This document shows positions 60,986-64,000 of a stretch of 64,000 nt of DNA, one piece after another. The DNA lies in NCBI GenBank assembly GCA_904501735.1, contig CAJGBY010000011.1:8359-72358 (forward strand), written 5' to 3'. Positions within the stretch are counted from its first letter, which is position 1, and every line of letters starts with the position of its first letter. The DNA is from an uncultured Muribaculaceae bacterium (GTDB lineage Bacteria; Bacteroidota; Bacteroidia; Bacteroidales; Muribaculaceae). Both the position numbers and the translations under genes were made by a program. Under the pieces are notes generated by a model. The model made no database searches. It saw only the letters and a program-made list of their open reading frames with translations, and was not told the origin of the DNA.

Positions 60986-63100
60986 ATGGATAAAAACACT
61001 TTAATTGGAATGTTGCTCATGGGAGCCGTAGTATTTGGCTTCATGTGGTTGCAACAACCTTCGGAAGAAGAATTGGCGGCTCGTCGTCAACAGGCAGAGG
61101 CGCAACGAATTGAGGCTGAGAAGAAAGCTCAAGCCGAAGAAGAAATGCGAATGATGGGTAATATGGATACCATCTCGGTGTATGAATTGAATGTGCTTAA
61201 GGCATCGATGATGCAATATGGCTCAGTAGATTCAGTGAACAATGCAAAGGTGTTCAACGGAGACGGCGTGATGTTGTCGTTGAAGGGCGAAGAACTTAAT
61301 GGTACAATCGCAGTAGACGGCGCAGTAGTGGCTGTAAACGATTTGTTGAATGGTAAGTCAAGCAATCCAGTGCTTCACAATCGTGCATTGGCAAAACTTC
61401 GCACAGAATTGAACAAGTATGTAAAGAATGGAGCATTTGCTAAGTATTTGAGCGGTACTAACGAAGAAGTGGTGCTTGAAAATGGCGATTTGAAGGTGAA
61501 AATATCATCAAAGGGTGGTATGATTACAAGCGCAACATTGAAGAAATATAAAGCTTACAATGCACCTGAAGTGGAACTGTTTGATGCAAAGACCAACTCA
61601 TACAACTTTGGTTTGAACACAAATAGCCAACACTTCGATACAAAGGACTTCTATTTCACTCCAGTATCGGTTAACGATAGCACAGTGATCATGCAACTTG
61701 ACCTTGGCGAAGGCCGTAAGTGGGGTATCAAGTACACATTGCCACAAAACAGCTATGTTGTGGATATGGAAGTGATCCAAGAAAACATGACTGGATTGAT
61801 TCCTCAAAACATCGCTTCGATGGACTTTGCTTGGGAACAACGCATCAACCGTCACGAAGAAGGTAAGATGTTTGAAGAACAAAACAGTGGTGTTTACTAC
61901 AAGTTCTTAGGTGGTGAAGTAGACTATTTGAGCGAAACAACATCTGATAAGGAATCATATAGCGACAAGTTCAAGTGGGTGAGCTTCAAGAACCAATTCT
62001 TCTCAAGTGTACTTATTGCTGATAAGCACTTCACTGGAGCAAAGATGGTGAGCACTCCATTCGAAAAGGGCACATCGTTGTATAACGACTATTTGAAAGA
62101 TGTATCGTTCGTGAGCGAACTTGAATATAGCTCAATGGATGCTAAGCCAGCATCGTTCAAGTTCTTCTTTGGTCCTAACTTGTACGAATTGCTTGAAGAA
62201 TATGATGATACACTATATCCAGATGACAACTTGGAACTTACTCGCTTGTTGCCACTTGGATGGACATTGTTCCGTTGGATTAACGAATATTTCGTAATTC
62301 CTATTTTCGATTTCTTGAGCAAACACATCAGCAGTGCAGGTGTTGTGATCTTGCTTTTGACACTTATTATCAAGCTTGTGCTTGCTCCATTCCAATTCAA
62401 GAGTTTCATTTCACAAGCTAAGATGCGTGTACTTGCTCCAGATATTAAGGCACTTAACGATAAGTATCCTGGTCAAGAAAATGCAATGATTCGTAGCCAA
62501 AAGACAATGGAACTATATAGCAAGGCTGGCGCTAACCCAATGAGTGGATGTTTGCCAATGCTATTCATGATGCCAATCTTGTTTGCAATGTTCCGTTTCT
62601 TCCCATCATGTATCCAATTGCGTGGTGAATCGTTCTTGTGGGCACACGACCTATCGGCTCCTGATGCTATCGTATCATGGTCGGCGCAAATCCCATTCAT
62701 CACCAACTATTTCGGTAATCACATCAGTTTGTTCTGTTTGTTGATGACAGTAACAAACATTCTATACACAAAGATTTCGATGCAGTCATCAAGCAACCAA
62801 ATGCCAGGTATGCAATGGATGATGTACTTGATGCCACTTATGTTCTTGGTATTCTTCAATAACTATGCATCGGGCTTGAGCTACTACTATTTCTTGTCGT
62901 TGCTCATCACTATCATCGAATCTTATGTGTGTCGCTTGATGGTGAGCGAAGAAAAGGTTCGTGCAGAAATGGCTGCTAAGTCAAAACAACCAAAGAAAAA
63001 AGGTTGGTGGGCACAAAAACTTGAAGAAGCTCAACGCCAACAAAAGGCAATGATGGAAGAACAACAACGCCGTAATCACAACGGTAAAGGCCGTAGATAA
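60986..63100 (+). CDS. yidC: Membrane protein insertase YidC
   Basis: YidC inserts and folds inner-membrane proteins, alone or with SecYEG. The 704-residue protein has an N-terminal span (TLIGMLLMGAVVFGFMWLQQ), a large periplasmic beta-sandwich domain (about 50-430), and the conserved 60KD_IMP core with about five spans from residue 440. Motifs are GVVILLLTLIIKLVLAPFQF, then SQAKMRVLAPDIKALNDKYP and NPMSGCLPMLFMMPILFAMF. The positively charged residue for substrate contact lies in span 2 as usual. The C-terminal tail is Lys/Gln/Arg-rich. It lies 33 bases after the CTP synthase-like gene, probably in one transcript. Confidence 0.97.
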   Translation: MDKNTLIGMLLMGAVVFGFMWLQQPSEEELAARRQQAEAQRIEAEKKAQAEEEMRMMGNMDTISVYELNVLKASMMQYGSVDSVNNAKVFNGDGVMLSLKGEELNGTIAVDGAVVAVNDLLNGKSSNPVLHNRALAKLRTELNKYVKNGAFAKYLSGTNEEVVLENGDLKVKISSKGGMITSATLKKYKAYNAPEVELFDAKTNSYNFGLNTNSQHFDTKDFYFTPVSVNDSTVIMQLDLGEGRKWGIKYTLPQNSYVVDMEVIQENMTGLIPQNIASMDFAWEQRINRHEEGKMFEEQNSGVYYKFLGGEVDYLSETTSDKESYSDKFKWVSFKNQFFSSVLIADKHFTGAKMVSTPFEKGTSLYNDYLKDVSFVSELEYSSMDAKPASFKFFFGPNLYELLEEYDDTLYPDDNLELTRLLPLGWTLFRWINEYFVIPIFDFLSKHISSAGVVILLLTLIIKLVLAPFQFKSFISQAKMRVLAPDIKALNDKYPGQENAMIRSQKTMELYSKAGANPMSGCLPMLFMMPILFAMFRFFPSCIQLRGESFLWAHDLSAPDAIVSWSAQIPFITNYFGNHISLFCLLMTVTNILYTKISMQSSSNQMPGMQWMMYLMPLMFLVFFNNYASGLSYYYFLSLLITIIESYVCRLMVSEEKVRAEMAAKSKQPKKKGWWAQKLEEAQRQQKAMMEEQQRRNHNGKGRR

Positions 63101-63120
63101 TAACTAATAAACTTACTTGA

Positions 63121-63158
63121 GAGTAGCGTGAGAGTGATTCTTGCGCTACTCTTTTTTT
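63121..63158 (+). terminator. Terminator after yidC
   Basis: GAGTAGCG / CGCTACTC stem around a 15-base loop with inner pairing, followed by seven T. Confidence 0.88.
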
Positions 63159-63229
63159 GTGGATAGGACTGCAAATTTGCAACCGAAATGGGGTGTGAGA
63201 GCGTCTAATTGGTAAAAATGTTGCAGAAG

Positions 63230-63261
63230 TTGTGCCATTAGTAGTTTTTGTGTTACTTTTG
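63230..63261 (+). promoter_or_regulatory. TM2-domain gene promoter
   Basis: TTG (63230-63232), 21-base spacer, TACTTTTG (63254-63261), about 45 bases upstream of the ATG. Confidence 0.55.
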
Positions 63262-63305
63262 CAATGTGAGAACGATAAAAATATAAACAAAAACATATAA
63301 TAAAG

Positions 63306-63719
63306 ATGATGAACAATTACAAATGCCCTGTGTGCGGAAATTTAACTTATTCATCTGCACCATTAGTGAGAGTGAAATGTCAAAGTTGTGGTAATGAGTT
63401 TGAACCAATATCACATGCAGAGCAAGTGCCACCTCAACCACAATATGCTCGAGGCGTGTTTGATGAAGGTCCATCGGGCAAGAGTCGCGGAGTGGCTGCA
63501 TTGCTTGCCATTCTATTAGGTTCGTTTGGTATACATTATTTCTATTTGGGAAAGAACACTGCAGGTATCATCTTCTTGCTTGTAACATTGCTATCGTGCG
63601 GTGTACTTGGTACTGTGGTTGCAATACTTAGTCTTGTGTCGGGAGTGTTGATGCTCACCACAACCGAAGAAGATTTCGAACAGAAATATGTCAACTCTAA
63701 CAGCACAATGCCGATATAA
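63306..63719 (+). CDS. Zinc-ribbon plus TM2-domain membrane protein
   Basis: A 137-residue protein. Residues about 6-32 form a zinc ribbon with two CxxC knuckles (CPVCGN and CQSCGNEF). After a proline-rich linker the TM2 domain has two spans. It carries the family motif LLGSFGIHYFYLGKNTAGI in the first span and turn (about residues 72-92), and a second span GVLGTVVAILSLVSGVLML. The start may be 63306 or the adjacent ATG at 63309. TM2 proteins are small membrane proteins of unknown function, and the ribbon suggests protein or nucleic acid contact at the cytoplasmic face. Monocistronic. Confidence 0.9.
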   Translation: MMNNYKCPVCGNLTYSSAPLVRVKCQSCGNEFEPISHAEQVPPQPQYARGVFDEGPSGKSRGVAALLAILLGSFGIHYFYLGKNTAGIIFLLVTLLSCGVLGTVVAILSLVSGVLMLTTTEEDFEQKYVNSNSTMPI

Positions 63720-63743
63720 AAAGGTTTAGACTAACAACAATCG

Positions 63744-63787
63744 TGGCTCAATTGTAGCGAAAAGGCTCAATTGAGCCATTGTTTTTC
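63744..63787 (+). terminator. Terminator after the TM2-domain gene
   Basis: TGGCTCAATTG / CAATTGAGCCA perfect 11-bp stem, followed by TTGTTTTT. Confidence 0.9.
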
Positions 63788-63933
63788 GTATATTTGATGT
63801 AGTTTGATTAAGATTCTTTGAGTATCAAACCATTAAGAAGAACTTGCATGAGAATGGGCAATGGATAAGAAATTGCTAACTTGTTTTATTACACTATATT
63901 CCTCATGCTTTTCAAATAACTCTTTTCTAAGTG

Positions 63934-63941
63934 CAAAGATA
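63934..63941 (-). promoter_or_regulatory. Isolated leftward promoter box near the window end
   Basis: TATCTTTG on the minus strand with no gene visible downstream between it and the TM2-domain gene. The rest of 63788-64000 shows no credible gene. Confidence 0.35.
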
Positions 63942-64000
63942 CTATTTTTTCTCCAATTATAAGAATCCGTACCCTAAAAACTATCTATGCGATAAAGAAA

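Noticed and set aside
63790..63990. Short minus-strand frame encoding LRKELFEKHEEYSVIKQV
   Set aside because: No start codon within the open stretch, about 50 codons long, and a promoter-like box lies inside it. Could be chance or a gene remnant.

Overview
The window looks like a chromosomal segment from a Bacteroidales bacterium; a Muribaculaceae-like member is my guess, not something the sequence proves. The reasons are the many Bacteroidota-type promoters (TTTG, 19-21 bases, TAnnTTTG), a SusC/SusD pair with extra surface lipoproteins, the type IX secretion sortase PorU together with proteins that end in sorting-domain-like tails, lipid A genes, NfnAB, and a succinate/propionate-type CoA transferase. 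Nearly all of it is housekeeping and envelope biology. I see no prophage, insertion sequence, CRISPR array or rRNA operon.

Layout. 1-9.5 kb: end of a CotH-like secreted protein, an unrecognised protein, miaB, an MFS transporter, mltG, an aquaporin with an odd pore signature, tRNA-Ser(GCU), an iron alcohol dehydrogenase and gltX. 9.5-12.5 kb: an outer-membrane-like protein overlapping gltX, then two tandem Stealth-family phosphotransferases. 12.5-20 kb: an M48 lipoprotein protease, a CoA transferase, a TolC/HlyD/ABC-2/ABC-2 exporter operon with no ATPase gene, and tRNA-Pro(GGG). 20-32 kb: a GIN-domain lipoprotein, a 619-base AT-rich gap, a SusC-SusD-lipoprotein-lipoprotein operon with codon use suggesting high expression, a secreted C10 cysteine protease, and a deacetylase-fold lipoprotein. 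32-37 kb: a leftward operon mtaB, LpxL-like acyltransferase, glycosyltransferase, surE, orphan membrane protein. 37-47 kb: an acyl-CoA ligase, a tiny lipoprotein, lpxB, a low-molecular-weight phosphatase, a Met/Pro/Gly-rich secreted protein, metH and a YeiH-type transporter. 47-51.5 kb: the SRP RNA gene followed within five bases by tRNA-Thr(UGU), a purine permease and nfnAB. 51.6-63.7 kb: a leftward envelope operon (DUF4199, glycosyltransferase, nitroreductase, two small envelope proteins), a CD225/DUF2752 pair, porU, a CTP synthase-like gene that has lost its key catalytic residues, yidC and a TM2-domain protein.

How the genes fit together. Envelope building and remodelling dominate: lipid A (lpxB, LpxL-like), peptidoglycan (mltG), membrane protein insertion (SRP RNA, yidC), type IX secretion (porU) and its probable cargo (C10 protease, CotH-like protein), and nutrient import through SusC/D. 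The neighbouring C10 protease makes peptides a plausible SusC/D substrate, as in RagAB. The most unusual observations are the CTP synthase-like pseudoenzyme directly upstream of yidC, the aquaporin with Cys and Leu at two selectivity-filter positions, the tandem Stealth genes behind gltX, and an SRP RNA whose apical loop departs from GGAA.
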